Program-made: the position numbers and the translations under genes
Assembly (NCBI RefSeq): GCF_001544495.1
Contig: NZ_FCNZ02000007.1
Coordinates: forward strand, 1 to 64,000
Length of the DNA: 64,000 bases
Origin: Caballeronia telluris
Lineage (GTDB): Bacteria > Pseudomonadota > Gammaproteobacteria > Burkholderiales > Burkholderiaceae
Reading direction: 5' to 3'
The notes under the pieces: generated by a model
The model's database searches: none
What the model was told of the DNA's origin: nothing
What the model saw: only the letters and a program-made list of their open reading frames with translations
Shown: positions 1 through 8,242 of the stretch, piece after piece
Layout: each line of letters opens with the position of its first letter
How positions within the stretch are numbered: position 1 is the first letter of the stretch

Positions 1-186
1 CAGCGACGAGGCGGCCAGCAAACTGCTGTATCTGGCCTTGCGCAACATCGAAAAGGACTGGAAGATGCCGCCTATCATCTGGCGGCAAGCAGTGAATCAG
101 TTCGCCATTCTGTTCGGCGAGCGCTTCACCAGCGCCATCAGCTGAAATTTCTAACCGGCCTCAGCACACAAGATTCCTGGCAGGTC
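1..186 (+). mobile_element. Right end of an IS256-family insertion sequence (partial)
   Basis: The window opens inside an insertion sequence. The transposase stop codon is followed by about 40 bp that probably contains the right terminal inverted repeat, which seems to end around CTGGCAGGTCC near 175-186. The outer boundary is approximate because the left end, and hence the matching repeat and target duplication, lie outside the window. It borders the lower-GC accessory cluster that follows. Confidence 0.6.
2..145 (+). CDS. IS256-family transposase, C-terminal fragment
   Basis: Only the last 47 codons are inside the window, ending at TGA 143-145. The peptide has the pattern K-L-L-Y-L-A-L-R-N-I-E-K-D-W followed by an F-A-I-L-F-G-E-R-F segment, which is typical of the extreme C-terminus of IS256-family (Mutator-like, DDE) transposases. 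The catalytic residues lie upstream of the window, so intactness cannot be judged. The gene points toward, and abuts, the catabolic cluster on the opposite strand. Confidence 0.8.
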   Translation, partial: SDEAASKLLYLALRNIEKDWKMPPIIWRQAVNQFAILFGERFTSAIS

Positions 187-273
187 CGGTTGGTGTGGGC
201 GCGCCAATTCAGCCGATCGCCCGTAGTCGACTCGTGCGGCTCGTCTCAGCGTTCATCGGGCATTCGCGAGCGC

Positions 274-291
274 GAACTCGCTGGCGAGTTC
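274..291. repeat. 18-bp palindrome GAACTCGC-TG-GCGAGTTC
   Basis: Two perfect 8-bp arms (274-281 and 284-291) are separated by TG. The element sits between the IS end and the 3' end of the flavoprotein gene. It has no T-run in either direction, so an intrinsic terminator is unlikely. It could be an operator left over from a disrupted gene or a hairpin that protects the 3' end of the catabolic transcript. The rest of 187-398 shows no convincing gene. Confidence 0.5.
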
Positions 292-398
292 TCCTGGTGT
301 GTGATTGCGCGAGACGATCGGGATCTGCCTGACTCCATCCCGAAGCAGAGGTCTGCGAAGTTAGGTCTGCGCCACGCAGTCTCTGTCATCAACTACTC

Positions 399-2156
399 TC
401 AAGTCGCCGCGACCGGCGGGATCAAAAATGTAGCATCGTCCTCCCGGAGCACCGTTTCACCGGGCTTCACGATGACAAACTCCACTGGCTGCCTCGCGAT
501 CTTCACAGTTCCTCCTGAGAGCTTCGCCGTCGTAAAGGCCGAAGATTCGAGATTCCCCGCCGCTGGGAAGTCTTCGCGGAAGTGAGCCCCGCGGGAATTT
601 TCGCGCGCGAGCGCTGCTTCCGTGATCACGCGGCTGACGGAAATGAGATTTCTCAGGTTCAACCAGTCATGCCACTGAGCATTCAACGCGCGATCGCCAT
701 CGACGACGCCAGTATCCATCAGCTTCGCCTGCATGTCAGAGAGGCTGTCTCGTGCTTTAACGAGGCCTTCTTCATTTCTGATGATCCCGACATCCTTCCA
801 CATGCATTCGAAGAGTGACTCGCGGATCAACTCAAGGTCCTTGCCCTTTTTGGCAAACGGTCGCTCTGCCTCGCGAATCGCAGCGAGAATCGACTGCTCA
901 TGGGGTGCTCGGAAGCTATCATTGGCCTGCACCCAGCGCGCCATGCTGTCGCCCGCGATGCCTCCAAACACAGTCGAATTCGCCACGCCGTTGCCGCCGA
1001 GACGATTCGCCCCGTGTACGCCGCCCGTGTCCTCGCCTGCGGCAAAAAGCCCGGTCAAGTCCGTCTGACAGTCCGCTTTGAATACCACGCCACCCATCAT
1101 GTAGTGCGCGGTTGGAACGACTTCGACTTCGCCGCCTGCCAGGTCGAATCCGCAGTCGGCGCAGCGTTCCACCATGCCTTTAAATTGTTTGCGGACCTTT
1201 TCAGGGCCCAGATGATTCATCTGGATATACACACCGCCGTTGGGCGACGTACGGCCCGCACGCATTTCCGAATAGATCCCGCGCGAGACGATGTCGCGCG
1301 TCGCGCGCTCGCCCCTGGAATCGTACGAATGCATGAAGCGCTCATGCTGACCGTTGAGGAGATGCCCGCCAGCCCCTCGCAGCCCCTCTTCGAGAACAGT
1401 GCCGGTCATTCGAGTGTGGCTTCCTGCGAGAAGTCCGGTCGGATGAAACTGCACCATCTCCATGTCCCGCAGCGTCAGCCCCGCACGCAGCGCCATCGCG
1501 AGCCCGTCGCAACTCTTGTCACCGGACGGCGTGTGATATTTGTACATGGTCGGCCCACCGCCGGTCGCAAGCAATACCGCCTTCGCCTGCACGAACACGA
1601 ACTCGCCGCTTCGCATATCAATCATGACCACGCCGGCCAAGCCATCGCCGCTGGGCGTCTTGATCAGTTCGATCGCGCGATGTTCTTCCAGTCGGTTGAT
1701 CCCCCGACTCCAAACTTGTTCGGCCAGGCGATTGATGATCTCGATGCCGGTCAAGTCGCCCTTGTGAACGGTCCGATCGAAGGTCTGTCCAGCAAACGCC
1801 TTCTGATGTACCGACCCGTCGGGATTACGATCGAAGAAACAACCTAGTTCGTTTTCCAACTCGCGGACCCGCTCGACCGCTGTGCTCACCAACGTCCATG
1901 CCAGCTCCTGATTCGAGAGCCACTTGCTGCCCTCGATCGTGTCCATGAAATGACGCTCGACGGAGTCGCCCGGCGCCAGCGCCACGTTGTACCCGCCCTG
2001 AACCATACGCGTACAGCCACATTTCCCTAAGAGGCCCTTTACAGCGACGGTAATCGACAATTGCGGTGCGTTCCGATGCGCGTGCAGCGCGGCAAAAAGG
2101 CCGGCACCGCCCGAGCCGAGGATGAGGATATCGGTCTGGATTCGTTTGATGTTCAT
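399..2156 (-). CDS. Succinate dehydrogenase/fumarate reductase-type flavoprotein, atypical
   Basis: 585 aa. The N-terminal Rossmann motif GSGGAG (14-19) and the ATGGG segment near 197 bind FAD. Family active-site elements are present: QFHPTG (His238), EEGLRG (Arg260), AHYMMGG and GANRLGGN. Two features are unusual. The histidine that links FAD covalently in SdhA/FrdA (RSHT motif) is replaced in KCGCTRMVQGG, where Cys48 aligns with that His. The Thr just before the E-G-x-R-G motif is Glu256. FAD may therefore be non-covalent or cysteine-linked, and the substrate may not be plain succinate. ATG overlaps the TGA of the hydro-lyase beta gene. As the last gene of the cluster it presumably pairs with the Fe-S and anchor subunits encoded upstream. 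Confidence 0.85.
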   Translation of the reverse strand: MNIKRIQTDILILGSGGAGLFAALHAHRNAPQLSITVAVKGLLGKCGCTRMVQGGYNVALAPGDSVERHFMDTIEGSKWLSNQELAWTLVSTAVERVRELENELGCFFDRNPDGSVHQKAFAGQTFDRTVHKGDLTGIEIINRLAEQVWSRGINRLEEHRAIELIKTPSGDGLAGVVMIDMRSGEFVFVQAKAVLLATGGGPTMYKYHTPSGDKSCDGLAMALRAGLTLRDMEMVQFHPTGLLAGSHTRMTGTVLEEGLRGAGGHLLNGQHERFMHSYDSRGERATRDIVSRGIYSEMRAGRTSPNGGVYIQMNHLGPEKVRKQFKGMVERCADCGFDLAGGEVEVVPTAHYMMGGVVFKADCQTDLTGLFAAGEDTGGVHGANRLGGNGVANSTVFGGIAGDSMARWVQANDSFRAPHEQSILAAIREAERPFAKKGKDLELIRESLFECMWKDVGIIRNEEGLVKARDSLSDMQAKLMDTGVVDGDRALNAQWHDWLNLRNLISVSRVITEAALARENSRGAHFREDFPAAGNLESSAFTTAKLSGGTVKIARQPVEFVIVKPGETVLREDDATFLIPPVAAT

Positions 2157-2767
2157 GATGCATGCACTCCGAGACTTTCGAGGGCAGCCGCCCGACGCTT
2201 GGCGGTATCGACCCTGACGGCATCATAGAGACTGGTGCCTTCGCTATCCATCGCGACGAGCAATGGCCCGAACTCCTTGATTTTGAATCGCCACAGCGAC
2301 TCGGGATTTAGATCGTCGAGATCTACCGCTTCGATGCGTTCGATCCAGGTCGTCTCAAGTGCCGCCGTACCGCCGATGATGGCAAGATAGACACCGCCCA
2401 GCTCTTTAAAAGCGGCCTTCGATCCGTCGCGCAAGCCGCCTTTTCCGACGATCATCCGAACGCCGTACTGTTCCATGAGCGGCCTTGTAAAGCGCTCCAT
2501 GCGATCCGAAGTGGTCGTTCCGATGCAGATAGGTTGATAGCCTGCAGGGTACTCCGGGCTTGGAGATACTTTTCGAACATTGGGCGCAGTGTGAATGACC
2601 GCATGTCCGCGCAAGTCGAAGTCCGTCGTTCGTTCCTTGTCGAACAGGTGAATCTGCGTTGCGTCCCGGATGCCGTAAAGCGTTCTTTCAAGCGTGACCG
2701 TGTCGTTGACGCGCAGCTTGCGAATTGTGGCTTCGTCAACCGGAGTGGCGAGTTCGTAATGGGCCAT
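2153..2767 (-). CDS. Class I fumarase/L-tartrate dehydratase-type hydro-lyase, beta subunit
   Basis: 204 aa, matching the TtdB-type or FumA C-terminal domain in length. The core includes the stretch G-H-A-V-I-H-T-A-P-N, then IGTTTSDRM and GKGGL, which are typical of the swivelling domain of iron-sulfur hydro-lyases. Together with the alpha subunit it should add water across, or remove it from, a C4 dicarboxylate. It starts 4 bp after the alpha stop codon, and its TGA overlaps the ATG of the flavoprotein, so the three are translationally linked. The sequence alone cannot separate fumarate, tartrate or another unsaturated dicarboxylate as substrate. Confidence 0.85.
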   Translation of the reverse strand: MAHYELATPVDEATIRKLRVNDTVTLERTLYGIRDATQIHLFDKERTTDFDLRGHAVIHTAPNVRKVSPSPEYPAGYQPICIGTTTSDRMERFTRPLMEQYGVRMIVGKGGLRDGSKAAFKELGGVYLAIIGGTAALETTWIERIEAVDLDDLNPESLWRFKIKEFGPLLVAMDSEGTSLYDAVRVDTAKRRAAALESLGVHAS

Positions 2768-2771
2768 GGCG

Positions 2772-3647
2772 TCAGAATCCGTATGTGATGCCTGTGTTCG
2801 AGAAAATCGCTTTCGCGCGGCGAGCCGAGTGACATTGCATGTTTACGGCGATTGGATTCATCGTGATATGCGTGGAAGCAAGTTCGATATGCACCGCGAA
2901 CGCAGTGCTGTCGCCGCCCAGTCCCTGCGGTCCGATGCCAAGCGTGTTGACCGCTGCAGAAAGCTCTCTTTCGAGCGCCGCGCCCTCGGGATCCCCGCAA
3001 TGGGTGCCCAACTCTCGTGTAGCAGCGCGCTTGGCGAGCGCGACAGAAAGGTCGGACGTCCCACCAAGACCCACACCAACGATCGTCGGCGGGCAGGTCT
3101 TGCCTCCGGCCGAGACCGCACAGTCGATCACAAAAGTCTTGATCGCGTCGATACCCTCAGCGGGAACCGCCATCTTGAGAAACGAGTTGTTCTCGGAGCC
3201 GCTTCCCTTTGGCACCATTTCAAGCGACACATGGTCCGGCTCGGCTGAGAAATCGATATGGATCACCGGCACCTCTATACCGCACGACGTATGGTTGTTT
3301 TTTCGTGTGAGAGGATGAACCACGGACGAGCGTAGCGGATGTTCTCTCGTCGCTCGCTCACAGCCGCGGCGGATAGCTTCTTTCAACTCGAATCCTTCGA
3401 ATTCGACATTGCGGCCGATGCTCACGTTGTAGATCGGAATCCCCGTGTCCTGACACAAAAGATTTTCAGTTTCTTCCGCCACCCGAATATTCGTTTTCAT
3501 CGTCCCGAGCACGCGTTGAGCGATAGGCGACGTTTCATTCGATGACAGTGTTTCGATTCCAGCTTTTACGTCCGGAGGAAGGATCTTCAACGCACGGATG
3601 TAAAGCTCCTTTGCCGCCTTCTCGACAGCGTTCAGGTCGAGCCTCAT
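2772..3647 (-). CDS. Class I fumarase/L-tartrate dehydratase-type hydro-lyase, alpha subunit
   Basis: 291 aa, the usual size of the TtdA-type subunit. Likely [4Fe-4S] ligands are Cys65 (LCQDTGIP), Cys185 (GGKTCPPT) and Cys272 (NMQCHSARR); their spacing follows that of class I fumarases. The start at 3647 is supported by AGGAG about 8 nt upstream. It follows the membrane-anchor gene by 45 bp and precedes the beta subunit by 4 bp. In the proposed pathway it would hydrate the unsaturated acid made by the neighbouring dehydrogenase. Confidence 0.87.
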   Translation of the reverse strand: MRLDLNAVEKAAKELYIRALKILPPDVKAGIETLSSNETSPIAQRVLGTMKTNIRVAEETENLLCQDTGIPIYNVSIGRNVEFEGFELKEAIRRGCERATREHPLRSSVVHPLTRKNNHTSCGIEVPVIHIDFSAEPDHVSLEMVPKGSGSENNSFLKMAVPAEGIDAIKTFVIDCAVSAGGKTCPPTIVGVGLGGTSDLSVALAKRAATRELGTHCGDPEGAALERELSAAVNTLGIGPQGLGGDSTAFAVHIELASTHITMNPIAVNMQCHSARRAKAIFSNTGITYGF

Positions 3648-3692
3648 TTTCTCGTCTCCTACTGATTGTGGGTGTAGCGTGTTGGGCGAACT

Positions 3693-4046
3693 TCAATGAA
3701 CGAGCGCCAAGAGAAAAGCTAAGCCGGTGCAGGCACTTGCTCCGGCGCCCAGTGCAAGCCAGTTCTTTCGCAGACCACTCCAGGGCAGAAACTCGATGGC
3801 GAGCAAGCGCAGGCCGCCCATCAGATGAAGCGAAAGCAGGATGACCAGCCCCCATTCGGCGAACTTAAACAGGGGTCTGTCGGTGAAGCGCAGAAAACCA
3901 TCCAGTGAGCCGTCATGCGAAAGCGTTTTGCCGAGCGCCCAGAAGTGCACCGGAATAAAGAAGGCCAGTGCAAGTCCTGACAAACGATGGACAATGAAGG
4001 CCCAGTACGCGGGGTGGGATTTGGCCCGGAAGTCGTTCTTTCTCAT
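3693..4046 (-). CDS. SdhC-type membrane anchor (cytochrome b556-like)
   Basis: 117 aa with three predicted membrane helices. The conserved HRLSG near residue 20 and HLMGGLRLL near residue 74 are hallmarks of succinate dehydrogenase cytochrome b subunits; the histidines are candidate heme b ligands. The start ATG at 4046 overlaps the TAA of the preceding anchor gene (TAATG), implying coupled translation. It should hold the flavoprotein/Fe-S dimer on the inner membrane and reduce quinone. Confidence 0.82.
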   Translation of the reverse strand: MRKNDFRAKSHPAYWAFIVHRLSGLALAFFIPVHFWALGKTLSHDGSLDGFLRFTDRPLFKFAEWGLVILLSLHLMGGLRLLAIEFLPWSGLRKNWLALGAGASACTGLAFLLALVH

Positions 4047-4393
4047 TACAGGATCACCCCCGTCACTGCTCGCATGCCGAGCGTGAGCAAGCCAAGCGTC
4101 ACCACCGAACAGGCAAGATGAGCAGGACGACCCCGCCATCCAAGCCACTCTTCCGCGATCCTTAAGAGGCCAATCGGCACATGAACTGCACATGCCAGGA
4201 CAAAAAGCGTGTAAAAGCCGGCAAAGAACCAATTTTTGTGAGTGCGTGCGAGGATTGCATGCTCGCTGAGCCCGCTGTGGACGGCATAAACAATGACGAC
4301 GATGTGCAAGACCACGCAGGCGGCGAGCACCATCGCGCTCATCCGCTGCCAGTACCACAAGCGAGCCTGCGTTCTTAAAGAGAGCGTTTGCAT
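4046..4393 (-). CDS. Second membrane anchor of the SDH/FRD-type complex
   Basis: 115 aa with three hydrophobic helices and histidines inside the first and second helices (VVLHIVV and CAVHVPIG), consistent with quinone or heme contact. Sequence similarity to a named SdhD or FrdC is weak by eye, so the assignment rests on size, topology and position. The ATG at 4393 overlaps the TGA of the Fe-S gene and its own stop overlaps the next anchor gene. The order Fe-S, anchor, anchor is thus tightly packed. Confidence 0.75.
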   Translation of the reverse strand: MQTLSLRTQARLWYWQRMSAMVLAACVVLHIVVIVYAVHSGLSEHAILARTHKNWFFAGFYTLFVLACAVHVPIGLLRIAEEWLGWRGRPAHLACSVVTLGLLTLGMRAVTGVIL

Positions 4394-5112
4394 CACAGTT
4401 TTCCCTCGATCGCGGCCTTCATCACGAGCCGCTTTAATCCTGCGATGCCTGCTGTCGGCGACAGCTGCTTTGGGCAACGCTCTGTGCAGGAGCCCTGCGT
4501 GTGACAGGAGTGACACCCGGCATCGCCTGCGACAGCGCGTAGCCGCTCGACGCCTTCGACATCCCGTTCGTCGTTCATCAGCGTCCAAGCACGATTCATC
4601 GCTGCAGGTCCAAGATAGTCGGGCCTCCACGTCACGACGTCGCAGGACGAGTAACACACTCCGCAACCGATACATTCAATGCCGGCGTCAGCCGATGTGC
4701 GCCTCTCGCTTTGTGGCGACACCTTGCTAAAGTCGTCGGACCGTGTTCGTTCGCCTTTGAATTGTCCCTTCGCTTCCGCCCACTTATCGAAGAATTGCTC
4801 CATGTTCGTCGCCAGATCTTTTATCACGGGCAAATTGGACAGCGGTGCGATCTCCAATTCCTCGTCGACTGCAACCTTCGACACGTGGGTCCTGCAAGTC
4901 CACCGAGCCTTGCCGTTTACGCTCATTGCGCATGATCCGCACATACCGACCCGGCACGCATATCGGAAGGCGAGATCCGGCTGGAGATTGCGCTGGATGT
5001 ACATGACCACATCCAGCACAGTCTGGTTGTCAAACCGTGGCACGTCGTAAGAAACCAAATCGCCGGAGGTCCGCCCCCTCCAAACCTTCACGCGGAGTGT
5101 CTTGTTGCTCAT
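4393..5112 (-). CDS. SDH/FRD-type iron-sulfur subunit
   Basis: 239 aa from the ATG at 5112, which has GAGA-type spacing upstream; an ATG 8 codons earlier lacks a ribosome-binding site. All cluster ligands are visible: Cys53, 58, 61 and 73 for [2Fe-2S]; then CIGCGVCYSSC (147-157) and CHSCHTQGSCTERCPK (200-213) for the [4Fe-4S] and [3Fe-4S] centres. It is a complete electron-transfer subunit, so electrons from the substrate should reach the quinone pool. The partner flavoprotein is not adjacent as in ordinary sdh operons but lies four genes downstream. Confidence 0.88.
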   Translation of the reverse strand: MSNKTLRVKVWRGRTSGDLVSYDVPRFDNQTVLDVVMYIQRNLQPDLAFRYACRVGMCGSCAMSVNGKARWTCRTHVSKVAVDEELEIAPLSNLPVIKDLATNMEQFFDKWAEAKGQFKGERTRSDDFSKVSPQSERRTSADAGIECIGCGVCYSSCDVVTWRPDYLGPAAMNRAWTLMNDERDVEGVERLRAVAGDAGCHSCHTQGSCTERCPKQLSPTAGIAGLKRLVMKAAIEGKL

Positions 5113-5211
5113 GTCGTCTCTGGTGTAGTTGTGCATCGGCTAGAAGAAGTCTGCGCCCGCGTAGTGCAAAGAAAAAAGCGAATGATTCATCGCATTAGAT
5201 AAAGTTTTTAT

Positions 5212-6483
5212 TTACGTTTCCGCAGCGCGTCGCTTTTGCACGAATACCATCTTTGTCTCGTCGCGTTCTTTCTCCAGGCCCGAGATGACAAGCGTCGCCA
5301 CCGCGTTGCCAATCATGTTCGTAACCGCGCGGATCTCCGAAATGAAGCGATCAACGCCGAGAATCAGGGCTGCCCCTTCTATTGGTATATCTTTGAATGC
5401 GGTCAATGTTGCAAGCAAGGTTACGAAACCCGCCCCTGACACGCCGGCGGCGCCCTTCGAACTGACCATCGAGAGAACCATGAGCGCAATCTGTTGTTCC
5501 CAGGACATCGGTATGCCATACGCCTGTGCGATGAACATTGCGCAAATCACCTGTCCGACGCAGGTGCCGTCGAGATTGAAGGAGTATCCCATCGGCATCA
5601 CAGTACCCACGACCTGCTTCGGACAACCGAGCGCTTCCAGCTTCTTGATGAGTTGAGGAAAGACGGATTCCGATGACGTGGTTGCAAGCACCAACAATAT
5701 CTCGCCCTTCAGATGTCCCATCAGCCTCCAGAGACTGAAGCCGCTCATCCGACAGATCGTTCCAATGACCACAACTAAAAAGAAGATCGTTGCAACATAG
5801 ACCGTGATCAACAACATTCCCAACGAGTGCAGCGAAGACAGCCCGTATTTTCCGACAGCGAATCCCATCGCAGCAAGCGCACCGAGAGGAGCAAGACGCA
5901 TGATTAGCGCGACAATGCGAAACAGCACATCGGAGACAGATTCAAAAAAGGAAAGCAGCGATTTGCCTTTCGGACCTAGATATGACAAACTTACTGCAAA
6001 TAGACAAGCAATCACGACGATCTGCAGCATGTCCCCGGAAACAAACGGGCCCATGAAACTGCTGGGAATCATGTGCAGAAAAAAGTCGGTGAGACCACCG
6101 CTCCCGTGTTGCACCGAAGTCTGGTACTGGGCCAATACGTGCGTATCGGTCGTGCCGACCTGCAAGTTCAAGCCCTCGCCCGGCGCTAGCAGGTTCACCA
6201 TGATCATGCCGACCAGCAGCGCCAACGTGGTGACCACCTCGAAGTAAATGAAAGCCTTTCCTGCGACTTTCCCCAACGCCCGGAGGTCACCAATCTGCGA
6301 CACACCACAAACGATCGTTGTAAAAATCAGTGGGGGCGTGATCATCTTCACGAGTCGGATAAAGGCATCCGATATCGGCTTCAACGACTGTCCGAAGGTG
6401 GGAAAGAAATGACCAATTAGAACGCCGATTGCGATCGCGATAAGCACCTGCACGTAGATGTGTCTCAAGCTGCGGCCAAGCAT
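5212..6483 (-). CDS. dctA: C4-dicarboxylate/proton symporter, DctA type
   Basis: 423 aa, normal for the DAACS family. Family signatures are visible: ATTSSES, PMGYSFNLDGT, SSKGAAGVSGAGFV and GVDRFISEIRAVTNMIGN, which form the substrate and cation sites. The start is fixed by AAAGGAG 7 nt upstream. DctA imports succinate, fumarate, malate and related acids. Here it sits between SuyB-like and SDH-like genes, which suggests that the imported acid is the cluster's substrate. Compared with the common GVDRFMSEARALTN signature, the ISEIRAVTN variant is slightly divergent. Confidence 0.88.
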   Translation of the reverse strand: MLGRSLRHIYVQVLIAIAIGVLIGHFFPTFGQSLKPISDAFIRLVKMITPPLIFTTIVCGVSQIGDLRALGKVAGKAFIYFEVVTTLALLVGMIMVNLLAPGEGLNLQVGTTDTHVLAQYQTSVQHGSGGLTDFFLHMIPSSFMGPFVSGDMLQIVVIACLFAVSLSYLGPKGKSLLSFFESVSDVLFRIVALIMRLAPLGALAAMGFAVGKYGLSSLHSLGMLLITVYVATIFFLVVVIGTICRMSGFSLWRLMGHLKGEILLVLATTSSESVFPQLIKKLEALGCPKQVVGTVMPMGYSFNLDGTCVGQVICAMFIAQAYGIPMSWEQQIALMVLSMVSSKGAAGVSGAGFVTLLATLTAFKDIPIEGAALILGVDRFISEIRAVTNMIGNAVATLVISGLEKERDETKMVFVQKRRAAET

Positions 6484-6497
6484 GGTGTCTCCTTTGT

Positions 6498-6532
6498 CTC
6501 ATCGCTCTCGATGTTTCCCGAGAGCCGATGAG
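6498..6532 (-). promoter_or_regulatory. Stable hairpin just upstream of the dctA ribosome-binding site
   Basis: The arms CTCATCG-CTCTCG (6498-6510) and CGAGAG-C-CGATGAG (6519-6532) pair over 13 bp with one bulged base and an 8-nt loop. The hairpin ends only a few bases before the AAGGAG of dctA. It has no T-run, so it is more likely a leader structure or processing/stability element than a terminator. Confidence 0.5.
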
Positions 6533-6629
6533 ATCGTTCTTTGGGGCCGCGCCTCATTCGCCTCTTTTAGGGCGGTGCAATAAGTAGGCGCGCAGCCTTA
6601 CCTGGGATGTTCCCCTTGAACAAGATTGG

Positions 6630-7805
6630 TTACGCGCTTTCAAACAGACGCGTCAGTACGAACTCGCGATGGCCGAGCGTTTCCGCCGAGGTCAAGCGTC
6701 CGTTCGCGGTGGCGAGCATGGATTCGAGCAGGCGGTCGCCCGACTGATCGAGATTCTGTTCGCGCTGCAAGATGCCCGACACATCGACGTCGATGTGTTC
6801 GCTCATCGTGCGTACCGTGCGCGGGTTCGCGCAGATTTTGATGACCGGCACGATCGCGTTGCCAATCACGTTGCCTTGTCCCGTCGGGAAAAAGTGCACG
6901 GCGAAACCGGAGGCCGCGCAGAGCGTGACCATCTCAGCCGCCGCCGACGAAGAATCCATGAACCAGAGGCCCGGGTGCGTCGGCGTTTCGGCCTTGTCCA
7001 GGACGCCGTCGACCATGCACTTCTTGCCGATCTTCTGGATGTTGCCGAGCGCCTTCTCTTCGATGGTCGTGAGGCCGCCCGCGATGTTGCCCTTGGTCGG
7101 TTGCGACTCGGAGAGATCGTCCGTCTTCCAGCGGTTGATCATGTCCTGATAGCGGTCGAACATGAAGTTGAAGCGTTCGCGCACGCCGTCGTTTGCGCAA
7201 CGCGCGGCCACGATCTGTTCGCCGCCCGTCAGTTCCGACGTCTCGCCGAATACGAGGGTGGTTCCATGTCCGTAGAGCTTGTCGAACGCATTGCCGACGG
7301 TCGGATTCGCGCCGCAGCCGGAAGTCGTGTCCGACTCGCCGCATTTCGTCGAAACCCACAGTTCGCTCAGCGGGCATTCCTCGCGATCGAGCGAGGTGGC
7401 GTACTGCACCATCTCTTTCGCAGCCTTCGAGGCGCGCATGATGGTGTCGTGATCGCCGTGCAGTTCGATGCCGAAGCCCATCACCGGCTTGCCCGACTTT
7501 GCGATCCCATCGACGACGCGCTTCGTCCAGCCTTCCTCGATGCCGATCACGACCACCGCCGCGACGTTGGGATTGCTGCCCGCGCCGATCAACGTGCGGA
7601 AATGCAGATCGAGGTCGGCGCCAAATTGCAGGCGGCCGTATGGATGCGGTAGCGCCATCGTGCCCTTGATGTGGTTCTCGACCGCCTGCGCCGCCGCGTT
7701 CGACAGGTCGTCGACCGGCAGGATGATCACATGGTTACGAACGCCGACGCGGCCGTTGTCGCGACGAAAGCCGCGGAAAGTGGTGTCCAGACTGATCACG
7801 CTCAT
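6630..7805 (-). CDS. suyB: UxaA-family lyase, SuyB-like (sulfolactate sulfo-lyase large subunit type)
   Basis: 391 aa. It matches the C-terminal catalytic part of altronate/galactarate dehydratases, encoded here as a separate large subunit as in (R)-sulfolactate sulfo-lyase SuyB. Visible conserved stretches include [12 protein letters not shown] near the N-terminus, [42 protein letters not shown] and EHIDVDVSG. Family enzymes use a metal to eliminate water or, in SuyB, sulfite from a 2-hydroxy acid. The full-length UxaA form would be about 500 aa with a fused SAF domain. The neighbouring SAF-domain gene and the TauE/SafE exporter favour sulfo-lyase over sugar-acid dehydratase. The exact substrate is not shown. 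Confidence 0.75.
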   Translation of the reverse strand: MSVISLDTTFRGFRRDNGRVGVRNHVIILPVDDLSNAAAQAVENHIKGTMALPHPYGRLQFGADLDLHFRTLIGAGSNPNVAAVVVIGIEEGWTKRVVDGIAKSGKPVMGFGIELHGDHDTIMRASKAAKEMVQYATSLDREECPLSELWVSTKCGESDTTSGCGANPTVGNAFDKLYGHGTTLVFGETSELTGGEQIVAARCANDGVRERFNFMFDRYQDMINRWKTDDLSESQPTKGNIAGGLTTIEEKALGNIQKIGKKCMVDGVLDKAETPTHPGLWFMDSSSAAAEMVTLCAASGFAVHFFPTGQGNVIGNAIVPVIKICANPRTVRTMSEHIDVDVSGILQREQNLDQSGDRLLESMLATANGRLTSAETLGHREFVLTRLFESA

Positions 7806-7859
7806 GATGTCTCTCTCGATATGGGGAATGTGTTGATTGGCTGATGCAGGGCGCGCGGC

Positions 7860-8141
7860 TTACCAGCGCTTCGTCTTGATGTTGTGCACGTGAGCGTGTT
7901 CGCCCGCCGTGATGGGCGCGACCACCTTGCCGATGTCGACGCCGTACTTGAACACCGTGTCGCCGACGGCCATGTCTCTCAGAGCGACCTTGTGACCGAT
8001 GGGAATGTCCTGCTTCGCCGAGACTGTGACGATTTCATCCTCGTCCATGATCCAGGCGTTAAGGTTCATCCCTGCGGTAATACCTTCGACAACAGCAACA
8101 CCGACCGTGTCTTTAGCTTCATGCAAAACTGCGTGAATCAT
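7860..8141 (-). CDS. suyA: SAF-domain small subunit, SuyA-like
   Basis: 93 aa from the ATG at 8141, which has AAGGAG 6 nt upstream; a longer reading to 8204 is less likely. The whole protein is one SAF domain, with IPIGHKVAL and the ending G-E-H-A-H-V-H-N-I-K typical of the UxaA N-terminal domain. It precedes the large subunit by 54 bp. In this family the small domain is part of the active enzyme, so the pair forms one split enzyme. Confidence 0.75.
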   Translation of the reverse strand: MIHAVLHEAKDTVGVAVVEGITAGMNLNAWIMDEDEIVTVSAKQDIPIGHKVALRDMAVGDTVFKYGVDIGKVVAPITAGEHAHVHNIKTKRW

Positions 8142-8242
8142 TTTCCACTCCTTATCGTGACAATGTTTACTTGATCTATTTTCTTGCTGATACCACCGAG
8201 GCACTCGGATCTTCGTTTCAAATTCGTCGCATGCTCAGCCTC

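Noticed and set aside
190..585. Possible small gene between the IS end and the flavoprotein
   Set aside because: It overlaps the end of the flavoprotein gene on the opposite strand, has no motif and no ribosome-binding site.
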